A stretch of 29,756 nucleotides of DNA, taken from positions 1 through 29,756 of the forward strand of contig CAYNWH010000013.1 of the NCBI GenBank assembly GCA_964400885.1, in the 5' to 3' direction. Numbering within the stretch: the first letter of the stretch is position 1; every line of letters starts with the position of its first letter. This stretch comes from CAYNWH01 sp964400885 (GTDB lineage: Bacteria; Patescibacteriota; Patescibacteriia; CAIXNZ01). Position numbers and translations under genes: made by a program. The notes under the pieces were generated by a model, which searched no databases, had not been told where the DNA came from, and saw only the letters and a program-made list of their open reading frames with translations. Shown piece after piece: positions 1 through 6,260 of the stretch.

Positions 1-50
1 TCCGCTTTGGAGAGAATCGGATTTTTACCTAAAATAAAAAAATATTGCAT
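1..50 (-). CDS. Start of a probable TRM11-type RNA/DNA methyltransferase (partial)
   Basis: Only the first 16 codons lie in the window; the gene runs off the left edge. The peptide begins MQYFFILGKNPILSKA, which resembles the N-terminus of CPR proteins annotated as TRM11-like tRNA (guanine-N2) or DNA methylases. The ATG lies 4 nt after the stop codon of the upstream recombinase on the same strand, so the two are probably co-transcribed. The family call rests on the short N-terminal motif only; the catalytic domain is not visible. Confidence 0.45.
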   Translation of the reverse strand, partial: MQYFFILGKNPILSKA

Positions 51-54
51 AAAT

Positions 55-870
55 TTATTGTAATGGACTTTTAATATTTTTTAAAGCCAAATTGGTCAGA
101 TGAGTATAAATCTGGGTAGTCCTAATATTTTGATGGCCAAGTAATTCCTGAACATAACGCACATCCACGCCATTTTCCAAAAGATGAGTGGCAAAGCTAT
201 GGCGTAAGGAATGAAAAGTTGCCGGTTTATCAATCTTAGCCTTATTAAGCGCGCGTTCAAAAACTAATTGCATGGTGCGTTCAGTCAGCCTACCACCGCG
301 TTCGCTGGCAAAAACATAGTCATCCTGCTCTTTTAAGGAGCAAAAAGCCGCCAAATCATTTTTCAATTTTTCCGGTAAAACAGTGATTCTGTCTTTTTTA
401 CCCTTAGCTTCTTTAACATGGATGCTTAATTGTTCAAAATTTAGATCAACAACCTTTAGCCGCACGATTTCACTGACCCGCAGTCCAGCCCCATAAGACA
501 AGGCTATCATTAAGCCGTGTTTTTTATTTTTTAAAGCCTCCATAGTTTTGCTGATTTCTTCTCTGGATAAAATTATTGGTAATCTTTTGGGCTGTTTGGC
601 ATAATGAAGATTGATTTTAAAGGGAATTTTAATTATATTTTCATAAAAAAATTTAATGGCATTAAGGTAGACATTTATAGTCTGGCCGGCTAAACCGCTA
701 TCTTTTTTCTTAACTAAATACTCTTTAACCCTAAACTCTTCAAATTTGTCAAAATCTTTGCCAAGATACGCAAAAAAATCCTTCAGGCAACCCAAATAAC
801 TGGCCATGGTTTGAGGGCTATAATTACGGTACTTTAGCTCAATTTTGACCTTATCTAAATATTCTTGCAT
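55..870 (-). CDS. XerD/integron-integrase-like tyrosine recombinase
   Basis: A 271-residue site-specific recombinase that would cut and rejoin DNA through a 3'-phosphotyrosine. An N-terminal SAM-like core-binding domain occupies about residues 1-85 and the catalytic domain about 95-265. The catalytic set is visible: R131 (GAGLRVSE), a beta-hairpin lysine near 156-159, H220 and R223 (HSLRH), H246 (LLGH) and the nucleophile Y255. The C-terminus (IKSPLQ) recalls IntI proteins, but the IntI-specific insert before the HxxR box is not seen and the protein is shorter than typical IntI (about 320-340). It is transcribed divergently from the adjacent attC-like cassette array, the classical integron layout. 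It could be the cassette recombinase or simply the genome's Xer chromosome-dimer resolvase; sequence alone does not decide. Confidence 0.88.
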   Translation of the reverse strand: MQEYLDKVKIELKYRNYSPQTMASYLGCLKDFFAYLGKDFDKFEEFRVKEYLVKKKDSGLAGQTINVYLNAIKFFYENIIKIPFKINLHYAKQPKRLPIILSREEISKTMEALKNKKHGLMIALSYGAGLRVSEIVRLKVVDLNFEQLSIHVKEAKGKKDRITVLPEKLKNDLAAFCSLKEQDDYVFASERGGRLTERTMQLVFERALNKAKIDKPATFHSLRHSFATHLLENGVDVRYVQELLGHQNIRTTQIYTHLTNLALKNIKSPLQ

Positions 871-913
871 AAAGGCCTATTTTATAATAAAATTAAAGTA
901 ATTAAATTATAGC

Positions 914-982
914 ACATAACTCGTTTCTAATACCAAATCGCGTATTAAAAACGAAATAAATGCGCATAGAAACGAGTTAGGC
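914..982 (+). repeat. attC-like recombination site 1 (or attI position)
   Basis: An imperfect palindrome with outer arms ending in ATAAC (left) and the core site GTTAGGC (976-982), matching the GTTRRRY consensus. The inner arms form a perfect 13-bp inverted repeat, TAACTCGTTTCTA against TAGAAACGAGTTA. The core is followed by GAAATAAA, a flank shared with the two other sites. It sits between the divergent recombinase and the first cassette gene, where attI would be expected, but it folds like an attC. Confidence 0.65.
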
Positions 983-1016
983 GAAATAAAAAATATTTTT
1001 CAATTTTTGTTTCTTT

Positions 1017-1538
1017 ATGAAAATTATATTATTCATGGCAACATCTTTAAATGGAATGATCGCTGGTAAAAATGGCAACGAGGATTTTTTGTCGCACACA
1101 AACTGGATGTCCTTTGGCGAATTAGCTAAAAAGCATGGTTGTTTTATCATAGGCAGAAAAACATATGAGGCTGTTCAAAATTGGCCAGATTATAATTTTA
1201 ACGATATCGAAGCGAGATTAAAAGTAGTTGTATCCACTGGCAAAGATTTAAAATTAACCCCGCCATTTTTGGTTGCCAATTCGCCAAAGGACGCGATTGA
1301 AAAAGCCGTTGCCATGAATTTTGAGAGCGCAATTCTTACGGGTGGAAGCACAATCAACAGTGCGTTTTTAAACGAAAATTTAATCGACGAAGTAATGATA
1401 AATATCGAGCCTGCGATTGTGGGCAGTGGTATTCCGCTTTTTGCCGAGAGTGATATTGAAAAGCGTTTGAATTTTGTTGAGTCCGTAAGAATTGCTAATG
1501 ATATATTGCAAGTTAGGTATAAGGTGAACAAAAATTGA
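1017..1538 (+). CDS. RibD C-terminal / dihydrofolate-reductase-fold protein (cassette 1)
   Basis: A 173-residue single-domain protein of the RibD_C/DHFR-like reductase superfamily. The N-terminal strand and NADPH-binding start (MKIILFMATSLNGMIAG), the FIIGRKTYE segment near residues 43-51, a GGS turn near 109-111 (AILTGGSTINSAFL) and the IEPAIVGSGIPLF segment are typical. These cytosolic enzymes reduce pteridine- or pyrimidine-like substrates with NAD(P)H; the substrate here cannot be assigned. The whole gene lies between two attC-like sites with about 35 nt before the ATG and 18 nt after the stop, typical of a cassette. No strong SD is present. It does not match classical trimethoprim-resistance DfrA closely enough to claim resistance. 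Confidence 0.8.
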   Translation: MKIILFMATSLNGMIAGKNGNEDFLSHTNWMSFGELAKKHGCFIIGRKTYEAVQNWPDYNFNDIEARLKVVVSTGKDLKLTPPFLVANSPKDAIEKAVAMNFESAILTGGSTINSAFLNENLIDEVMINIEPAIVGSGIPLFAESDIEKRLNFVESVRIANDILQVRYKVNKN

Positions 1539-1555
1539 AAAATATTTTTTACATC

Positions 1556-1633
1556 GCCTAACACGGCATATCCGGTTCCGCTTCGCTCCACTCAAATTGC
1601 TACGCAACTTCGGATGATGCCAATACGTTAAGT
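1556..1633 (+). repeat. attC-like recombination site 2
   Basis: A 78-nt imperfect palindrome. The inverse core GCCTAAC (1556-1562) matches RYYYAAC and the core GTTAAGT (1627-1633) matches GTTRRRY. Inner arms GGCATATCCG (1565-1574) and CGGATGATGCC (1611-1621) pair with one extra unpaired G at 1616, the kind of extrahelical base that orients folded attC sites. The central part holds a small TTGC/GCAA hairpin. The flank after the core is GAAATAAA. This is the most canonical of the three sites. Confidence 0.78.
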
Positions 1634-1725
1634 GAAATAAATTGTTATCTTTGTGGAAATTTCAAGCTTGCGAGCGTTTATTGTGGTCGAAAATTTGATT
1701 TTTAATTATTTAAAAAAGGGTAATA

Positions 1726-2445
1726 ATGAAAGCTACTTTTAACAAATGTTTAATAGGTTCGTTGCTTTTAGTTACACTAGTAATAACCGTCTATGGTTTA
1801 TTTGAGTTGAGTAAATCAAGAACCTTTCAATTTTTTGGAGGATTGACCAGTCGTGTGGATACTAATCAAAAAATTGTGGCATTAACATTTGACGACGCAC
1901 CTACAGAATATACCGATGAAGTTCTAAAAGTACTAGCGGAAAATAATATCCATGCCACTTTTTATGCCATCGGTCAATCTTTAGAAAAATACCCAAACCA
2001 AGCCAAGGCAATTGTTCAACAAGGGAATGAAATCGGAAATCATTCGTATTCTCATCAGCGATTTCTTTTCAAATCCCAATCATTTATAAAAAATGAAATA
2101 GAAAAAACCAACTCGCTTATTCGTGATACTGGATACACTGGCGAAATCACATTTCGCCCTCCAAATGGTAAAAAATTTTTAGGTTTGCCTTGGTACCTTA
2201 AACAGAATGATATTAAAACAATTATGTGGGATATTGAACCAGATACCAATTTCGCAGGCAATGCAGATCTTATTGTTAACAATGTCCTGGAAAACACGAT
2301 GCCAGGTTCGATAATTTTGCTTCATCCCTTTTGTAAAAACGAATGTGAAGCTGACAGAGAAGCTTTGTCAAAAATAATTGACGAACTAAAAGCAGATGGA
2401 TATTCGTTTGTTACAGTGTCCGAGTTATTAAAATACGAGAACTAA
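1726..2445 (+). CDS. Polysaccharide deacetylase, NodB domain, membrane-anchored or secreted (cassette 2)
   Basis: A 239-residue carbohydrate esterase 4 protein. Residues about 8-27 form an N-terminal hydrophobic segment (signal anchor or signal peptide), so it acts outside the membrane. The NodB motifs are in order: TFDDAP (motif 1, metal-binding and catalytic Asp), NHSYSH (motif 2, metal-binding His pair), RPPNGK (motif 3), DIEPDT (motif 4) and ILLHP (motif 5). The family removes N- or O-acetyl groups from peptidoglycan, chitin or other surface glycans; the substrate is not determined here. TFDDAP replaces the more common TFDDGP. The gene is the sole occupant of a cassette between attC-like sites 2 and 3; a GGG-containing stretch precedes the ATG. 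Confidence 0.88.
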   Translation: MKATFNKCLIGSLLLVTLVITVYGLFELSKSRTFQFFGGLTSRVDTNQKIVALTFDDAPTEYTDEVLKVLAENNIHATFYAIGQSLEKYPNQAKAIVQQGNEIGNHSYSHQRFLFKSQSFIKNEIEKTNSLIRDTGYTGEITFRPPNGKKFLGLPWYLKQNDIKTIMWDIEPDTNFAGNADLIVNNVLENTMPGSIILLHPFCKNECEADREALSKIIDELKADGYSFVTVSELLKYEN

Positions 2446-2456
2446 ATTAATAAGGT

Positions 2457-2509
2457 GTTTTGGGCTACGGACATTCACCCCTTAATACCCTCTGCTCTTC
2501 GCCCAAAAC
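2457..2509 (+). repeat. Hairpin downstream of the deacetylase gene
   Basis: GTTTTGGGC (2457-2465) and GCCCAAAAC (2501-2509) are perfect 9-bp inverted arms around a 35-nt loop. There is no good U-tract, so it is not a clear terminator. It lies in the 394-nt non-coding stretch 2446-2839, which otherwise holds attC-like site 3 and a terminator. Confidence 0.5.
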
Positions 2510-2578
2510 GGAAAAAGAAATTTGAAAATTTTTTAAAACAAATTTTCTTATCAGAAAACAAAAGAAAAGGAATACATC

Positions 2579-2741
2579 AGCTAACACAGTATATCTGGCT
2601 CCACTTCAAAATAATTAACCGATTAAAAACAGAAAAGTAAACGCAACGCTCCGCCCATATTGTTCGTTTTATGATAATCAAGATATACTATAAAATAACT
2701 AATTCAAAACGAACAATATCAGATATACTGGAACGTTGTGC
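2579..2741 (+). repeat. attC-like recombination site 3 (long variant)
   Basis: The left arm AGCTAACACAGTATATCTG closely resembles the left arm of site 2, and both are preceded by ACATC. Its inner segment CAGTATATCTG is exactly complementary to CAGATATACTG (2720-2730), followed by the core-like GTTGTGC (2735-2741) and AAAATAAA. The middle holds a second perfect 14-bp inverted repeat, ATATTGTTCGTTTT against AAAACGAACAATAT. At 163 nt it is long for an attC and the core deviates from GTTRRRY at one position. Confidence 0.55.
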
Positions 2742-2796
2742 AAAATAAAGCAAAGACAACGGACAAAGTTTAATTATATATTTTCTAACAAATTTG

Positions 2797-2829
2797 AAAA
2801 ACCCCTCGAGATTTCTCCCGAGGGGTTTT
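2797..2829 (-). terminator. Rho-independent terminator of the three-gene operon
   Basis: ACCCCTCG and CGAGGGGT arms (2801-2808 and 2819-2826) flank a 10-nt loop and end in T-runs on both strands. It lies directly after the last gene of the minus-strand operon and may work in both directions. Confidence 0.8.
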
Positions 2830-2839
2830 GTTGTAGAGT

Positions 2840-2977
2840 TTAGCTATAGCTCAAGTTGCCGACCTTGTCCCATGTCGGCCACCGGCCGTTGGCCAGGCGA
2901 CCGCCGACGCAGCGATAGCGTCCGGTGTAGCCGTCCTCGTCGCACTCGTACTCGTACGAGCCGATTTGCTGCCACAT
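2840..2977 (-). CDS. Small unknown protein (45 residues), third gene of coupled operon
   Basis: No family is recognised. The product begins MWQQIGSYEYECDEDGYTG and has two cysteines, many Trp/Tyr/Gly residues and no membrane segment. The ATG follows the stop codon of the upstream gene after one base (TAA-C-ATG), so translation is probably coupled. Codons are GC-rich like the two upstream genes and unlike the AT-rich core genes. A longer frame starting upstream inside the preceding gene is possible but less likely. A good terminator follows. The aromatic, Cys-containing composition suggests a small folded domain, but this is inference. Confidence 0.55.
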   Translation of the reverse strand: MWQQIGSYEYECDEDGYTGRYRCVGGRLANGRWPTWDKVGNLSYS

Positions 2978-2978
2978 G

Positions 2979-3341
2979 TTACTGACCCTCCAACTTGTCC
3001 ACCGTGACTGCGAGGTGGAACATGTCGCCGAAGGCGTAATCGCCAGTGGCCGTGACATTCCTTAATGTGGCTTTGCTGCCGACGGGAAAAGTCTCCGGAT
3101 GCGCCGTAACAGCTGAATAACGAGTCGGCTTTTCCGGATTACTGGAATCCATCTGGATCTGGATCAAATAAATCCCTTCACCGATGGGTTCGGCTTCGGT
3201 CACGACAGTGCCGACCGGCATGTTCTGGCTGACGCGATACCACTCGTTCGGCACTTTTTGGCTTTCGCTTTTCTTGTTGGCCACGATCACGATGGCCAAA
3301 AGCGCCACTAGAATCATCGCAGACAAAAGCTTTCTTTTCAT
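2979..3341 (-). CDS. Unknown membrane-anchored or secreted protein, second gene of operon
   Basis: A 120-residue protein with an N-terminal hydrophobic segment (about residues 5-21, after MKRK) followed by a roughly 95-residue extracytoplasmic region rich in beta-prone residues. No known motif is recognised. Its ATG overlaps the stop codon of the upstream gene (TAATG) and a strong SD (GGAGGG) sits just before, so the genes are coupled. Base composition is clearly richer in G+C than neighbouring core genes. Both this protein and the upstream one end in a similar small soluble domain (compare VGSKATLRNV with VGDKVIMTIY), suggesting a pair of related exported proteins. Confidence 0.7.
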   Translation of the reverse strand: MKRKLLSAMILVALLAIVIVANKKSESQKVPNEWYRVSQNMPVGTVVTEAEPIGEGIYLIQIQMDSSNPEKPTRYSAVTAHPETFPVGSKATLRNVTATGDYAFGDMFHLAVTVDKLEGQ

Positions 3342-3778
3342 TATTTGCCCTCCTTTTTGGCAATCCTGACAAAGGTTGATTTCATCAGCGGATTATTATA
3401 GACCTCATAAATTGTCATAATGACCTTGTCGCCGACTTGCGGCTGTTCCTTTAGCGCGATGACGGCCCCGTACTCAGAGGCATAATCAGCGCTGAGCTGA
3501 TCACGGACCTGCACCCTGACCATGGCGAAATTTTCATCCAGAGGCACTGGGCCTTCACTGATATAACCGCGAATTGGCTGAACTTTGATGTCTCCATCAG
3601 TCCGGAGAAGCGGATGCATTTGATGAAATGCTTTGGTCACTTCTGGTTTGGGCACTGCCATTACTTTCCCACACAGAGAAACCCCACCAAAAACTATTGA
3701 AAGAAGAGTGGCTAAGATTAGCACCGCCAGAGCCCAAGATTTGAGCTCTTGCAAAAACCATGAAATAACTTTTCTCAT
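3341..3778 (-). CDS. Unknown membrane-anchored protein, first gene of operon
   Basis: A 145-residue protein with one membrane segment (about residues 13-35) and an extracytoplasmic domain of about 105 residues. No family is recognised. A strong SD (AAAAGGAGGT) lies 5 nt upstream of the ATG and a near-consensus promoter lies at 3867-3895. It opens a three-gene coupled operon. Codon composition is GC-richer than the ribosomal protein genes next door, suggesting different origin or selection. Confidence 0.7.
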   Translation of the reverse strand: MRKVISWFLQELKSWALAVLILATLLSIVFGGVSLCGKVMAVPKPEVTKAFHQMHPLLRTDGDIKVQPIRGYISEGPVPLDENFAMVRVQVRDQLSADYASEYGAVIALKEQPQVGDKVIMTIYEVYNNPLMKSTFVRIAKKEGK

Positions 3779-3866
3779 TGACTACCTCCTTTTGGGCTAA
3801 AACTGGTTATTTTTACCTTTCACCTTTGCTTATATCTACCAAATCTAAATTTTAGATTATTATTTT

Positions 3867-3895
3867 ATTTTAGCATATTTCAGGCTAGTTGTCAA
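3867..3895 (-). promoter_or_regulatory. Sigma70-type promoter of the three-gene operon
   Basis: TTGACA (minus strand, 3895-3890), a 17-nt spacer ending in TATGC, and TAAAAT (3872-3867). It is divergent from the rpsF promoter, with only 8 bp between the two -35 boxes. Confidence 0.75.
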
Positions 3896-3903
3896 TATTT
3901 AAC

Positions 3904-3932
3904 TTGACGAAAATTCAAGCTTTTGCTAAGAT
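3904..3932 (+). promoter_or_regulatory. Promoter of the rpsF-ssb-rpsR-efp operon
   Basis: TTGACG (3904-3909), 17-nt spacer ending TTTTGC, TAAGAT (3927-3932). It predicts a transcript start near 3939 and a leader of roughly 220 nt before rpsF. Confidence 0.65.
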
Positions 3933-3978
3933 AAAAACCAATCAGTCTTGATTATATCAAGCCTAGATTATACAACTT

Positions 3979-4123
3979 AACACCATTCCCACGTCCTCCA
4001 TACCTTTAACGAAGGAAGACTATGAACCCTCAATTAAGAGGTTTCAACGGTGCGAACTTATAGCTCTAAGCCCAAAGCCCATGGCTCAAAGCTTTTTAAA
4101 GTCCCGCCGTTTGGGATTTTTTT
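3979..4123 (+). promoter_or_regulatory. Structured 5' leader of rpsF with terminator-like hairpin
   Basis: CACC (3981-3984) can pair with GGTG near 4049, enclosing two hairpins: GTC-CCTT/AAGG-GAC around 3993-4020 and AACC-CTC/GAG-GTT around 4025-4043. Downstream, TCCC (4102-4105) pairs with GGGA (4113-4116), followed by seven T, a weak intrinsic terminator ahead of rpsF. This layout fits autoregulation or attenuation of a ribosomal protein operon; an S6:S18-binding leader is known ahead of rpsF in other bacteria. No named riboswitch is recognised. Confidence 0.4.
4022..4063 (+). CDS. Possible 13-residue leader peptide in the rpsF leader
   Basis: ATG at 4022 opens a short frame, MNPQLRGFNGANL, ending at TAG 4061-4063. 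A purine-rich GAAGGAAG lies just upstream at SD distance. Its stop lies about 40 nt before the terminator-like hairpin. It may be chance, because the same bases also form the predicted RNA helices. Confidence 0.2.
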   Translation: MNPQLRGFNGANL

Positions 4124-4162
4124 AATACTTAATCCTTAATTCTTAATCCTTAATACTAACCT

Positions 4163-4708
4163 ATGACTGAAGAACAAAAAACACTAAAAGAAGAACAAGA
4201 AGATCAGCTGGAAGAACAAAAAATAGAGCATTATGAACTGCTTTATTTACTTTCTAATTCTTATACAGCGAATGAAGTAAAACCAATCAATGAAAAAATT
4301 GTCAGATTAATTAAAGAACAAGATGGTAAAATTACTAAAGAAGAAGATCTGGGCAAAAATAAATTAGCTTATCCTATTAAACAATTAAGCCATGCCTATT
4401 ACCAAGTTTATGAGTTTGACATGCCTAGCGAAAAATTAATAAATTTAAACAATGCGCTAAAATTAGCCACTGAGGTTTTAAGATTTTTAGTAGTCAAGAA
4501 AAAAGTTAAAACCGAAGCTGATATTAAAAAAGAAAAGACTATGCAAGAAAAATTAGCCAAGAGGAAAGAACAAGAAATTGAAAAAATTAAAGCAGCTAAA
4601 GAAGAAATCAAAGAAAAGCCAAAAACTGATAAAACTAAAGAAAAAGTCAGTCTGGAAGATCTTGATAAAAAACTGGATGAAATTTTAGGCGGCGATGAAA
4701 TGCTCTAA
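4163..4708 (+). CDS. rpsF: 30S ribosomal protein bS6 with charged extensions
   Basis: Binds 16S rRNA together with bS18 in the platform of the small subunit. The S6 fold spans about residues 27-115: YELLYLLSNSY, the KEEDLGKNKLAYPIK segment and the YYQVYEFDM strand are diagnostic. At 181 residues it is longer than usual (about 95-130). An acidic Glu/Gln-rich extension covers residues 1-26 and a Lys/Glu-rich tail runs from about 116 to the end. It heads the conserved rpsF-ssb-rpsR order. The start has no SD and follows degenerate CTTAAT repeats. Confidence 0.93.
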   Translation: MTEEQKTLKEEQEDQLEEQKIEHYELLYLLSNSYTANEVKPINEKIVRLIKEQDGKITKEEDLGKNKLAYPIKQLSHAYYQVYEFDMPSEKLINLNNALKLATEVLRFLVVKKKVKTEADIKKEKTMQEKLAKRKEQEIEKIKAAKEEIKEKPKTDKTKEKVSLEDLDKKLDEILGGDEML

Positions 4709-4759
4709 TTAACAATATTTAACAATTTATAACAATATATAATTATTAATCAAAACCTT

Positions 4760-5215
4760 ATGAATCTAAACAAAGCCATGATTATTGGCAATCTAACCAG
4801 AGATCCTGAAGTCAGAACAACGCCGCAAGGCACTTCTGTCGCCAGCTTTTCTGTGGCTACAAATTTTGTCTGGAACGATGCTAATGGTCAAAAACAAGAA
4901 AAAGCCGAATATCATAATGTTGTTGCCTGGCGCAAACTGGCAGATATTATTGGCCAATACCTGAAAAAAGGCTCAAAAGTTTATATTGAAGGCCGTTTGC
5001 AAACCAGAGACTGGACAGGGCAGGATGGTGTAAAAAGATACAGGACAGAAATCGTCGCAGATAACATGATTATGTTAGACAGTAAAGGCGGTAATTATGA
5101 ACCTGCTACGCCAAAATCAGCTGATTTGCCGACTATTGAACAGGAAATGCCTGCTCAGGCAGCAGAATCAGAATCTGATAGCGATGAAATCAAGCTGGAA
5201 GATATCCCGTTTTAA
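4760..5215 (+). CDS. ssb: Single-stranded DNA-binding protein
   Basis: A 151-residue SSB that coats single-stranded DNA in replication and repair. The OB fold covers about residues 1-108 (MNLNKAMIIGNLTRDPEVR, FSVATNF, AEYHNVVAW, KVYIEGRLQTR). A short acidic linker leads to the C-terminal tip LEDIPF, the usual docking peptide for partner proteins. It lies between rpsF and rpsR as in many bacteria. No SD is visible; TTAACAAT-like repeats precede the ATG. Confidence 0.95.
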   Translation: MNLNKAMIIGNLTRDPEVRTTPQGTSVASFSVATNFVWNDANGQKQEKAEYHNVVAWRKLADIIGQYLKKGSKVYIEGRLQTRDWTGQDGVKRYRTEIVADNMIMLDSKGGNYEPATPKSADLPTIEQEMPAQAAESESDSDEIKLEDIPF

Positions 5216-5313
5216 TTATCAATCATCAATTTTCAATTTTCAAAAAAGGGGAGAAAGATTTTAATTAATTAATTTTCCAATCCCTAATATACTAATTTAC
5301 CAATATACCAACT

Positions 5314-5544
5314 ATGACCAACAAAAAAAACTTATTAGAAAACCCGAAATATTGTTATTTTTGCGTTAATGGCATTAAAGATATTGATTATAAAGATGGC
5401 CAGCTTTTAAGAAGGTGGACTTCTTCTTATGCTAAAATCGTGCCTAGGCGCCGAAGCGGAGTTTGCGCTAAACATCAAAGAAAATTAGCCCAAGCTATCA
5501 AGCGCGCCCGCTACATGGCTATTTTGCCGTACTTACCTAGATAA
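5314..5544 (+). CDS. rpsR: 30S ribosomal protein bS18
   Basis: A 76-residue bS18 that pairs with bS6 on the small subunit. The RRWTSSYAKIVPRRRSGVCAKHQRKL core and the RARYMAILPY C-terminus are diagnostic. It retains C14, C17, C51 and H54, the CxxC...CxxH set of zinc-binding S18 paralogs. It follows ssb and precedes efp. No SD is visible; degenerate CTAATATA/CCAATATA repeats precede the ATG. Confidence 0.95.
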   Translation: MTNKKNLLENPKYCYFCVNGIKDIDYKDGQLLRRWTSSYAKIVPRRRSGVCAKHQRKLAQAIKRARYMAILPYLPR

Positions 5545-5579
5545 TCTAAAACTCTAAAATGCTAAAACGCTAAAATTCT

Positions 5580-6146
5580 ATGTCAACAATCTCCACATTA
5601 AATGATATTAAAAAAGGCGTAACTCTTATTTGGAATAATGAGCCTCATGTTGTATTAGAAGCAAATTTTGTGCGCATGCAGCAAAGAAAACCAGTTATGC
5701 AGACTAAATTAAAAAACTTAATTTCTGGCAAAGTAGTAGAATATTCTTTTAAGCAGGGCGAACGGATTGAAGAAGCTGATTTAAATAAAGGCAAGGCTAA
5801 TTACCTTTATAAAGATGAAAATTTAGCTTATTTTATGAATAATGATACTTATGAGCAGTTTGATATTCCCTTAGATCAACTCGGAGCTAAAATAAATTTT
5901 TTAAAAGAAGGTACGGATTGTGAGGTTTTATATTTTGACAATAAACCTATTAATGTTGAGATCCCTATCAAAATAAAACTAAAAGTCACTTCAGCGCCTC
6001 CGGGAGTTAAAGGCGATTCTTCTAGTAATGTAACCAAGCAAGTAGAGCTGGAGACTGGCGCAGTTATTAATGCTCCGCTTTTTGTCAAAGAAGGCGAAGA
6101 ACTAATTGTTAATACTGAAACTGGCGAATACGTCGGCCGGGCTTAA
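5580..6146 (+). CDS. efp: Translation elongation factor P lacking the PGKG loop
   Basis: A 188-residue EF-P, which stimulates peptide bonds at polyproline stretches from the ribosomal E site. The three OB-like domains are present, with the C-terminal signature (KVTSAPPGVKGDSSSNVT...ETGAVINAPLFV) near residues 136-170. The domain I loop normally reading KPGKG reads RMQQR, placing Gln35 where the modified Lys34 of E. coli lies. The classical beta-lysylation or rhamnosylation target is therefore absent. It is the last gene of the operon and is followed by a strong terminator. Confidence 0.94.
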   Translation: MSTISTLNDIKKGVTLIWNNEPHVVLEANFVRMQQRKPVMQTKLKNLISGKVVEYSFKQGERIEEADLNKGKANYLYKDENLAYFMNNDTYEQFDIPLDQLGAKINFLKEGTDCEVLYFDNKPINVEIPIKIKLKVTSAPPGVKGDSSSNVTKQVELETGAVINAPLFVKEGEELIVNTETGEYVGRA

Positions 6147-6164
6147 AAATATTTAAAATAAAAA

Positions 6165-6200
6165 AGACGCTGGATTATTGATAATCCAGTGTCTTTTTTT
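6165..6200 (+). terminator. Terminator of the rpsF-ssb-rpsR-efp operon
   Basis: A long stem, AGAC-GCTGGATTAT against ATAATCCAGT-GTCT, with a two-base loop and a run of seven T ending at 6200. Confidence 0.9.
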
Positions 6201-6203
6201 AAG

Positions 6204-6236
6204 CAAAAGAAAAAGCACTGAACATAGTCAGTGCCT
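6204..6236 (-). terminator. Terminator of the orphan membrane protein gene
   Basis: On the minus strand GCACTGA and TCAGTGC form a 7-bp stem with a 6-nt loop followed by TTTTTC. It lies just beyond the stop codon of the 6261-6773 gene and back to back with the efp terminator. Confidence 0.8.
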
Positions 6237-6260
6237 TGAATGATAGCTGAATCAACTTTC

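Larger units (their letters stand above)
914..2741 (+). mobile_element. Integron-like gene cassette array (two cassettes)
   Basis: Three attC-like sites (914-982, 1556-1633, 2579-2741) alternate with two single-gene cassettes in the same orientation. If cutting occurs after the G of GTT, as in integrons, cassette 1 is about 977-1627 (RibD/DHFR-like reductase) and cassette 2 about 1628-2735 (polysaccharide deacetylase). All three core sites continue into (G/A)AAATAAA, and sites 2 and 3 have closely similar left arms. A tyrosine recombinase is divergent at the left end. The architecture is visible in the sequence; mobility is inferred. Confidence 0.65.

Noticed and set aside
2455..2640. 61-codon plus-strand frame after the deacetylase
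   Set aside because: It runs across a hairpin and the left arm of attC-like site 3 and has no start signal; it is likely non-coding cassette sequence.
3980..4060. SRP RNA, because of a GAAGGAAGAC stretch
   Set aside because: The required CAG ... AGCA symmetric loop and GNRA-capped helix 8 context are not present; the region fits better as an rpsF leader.
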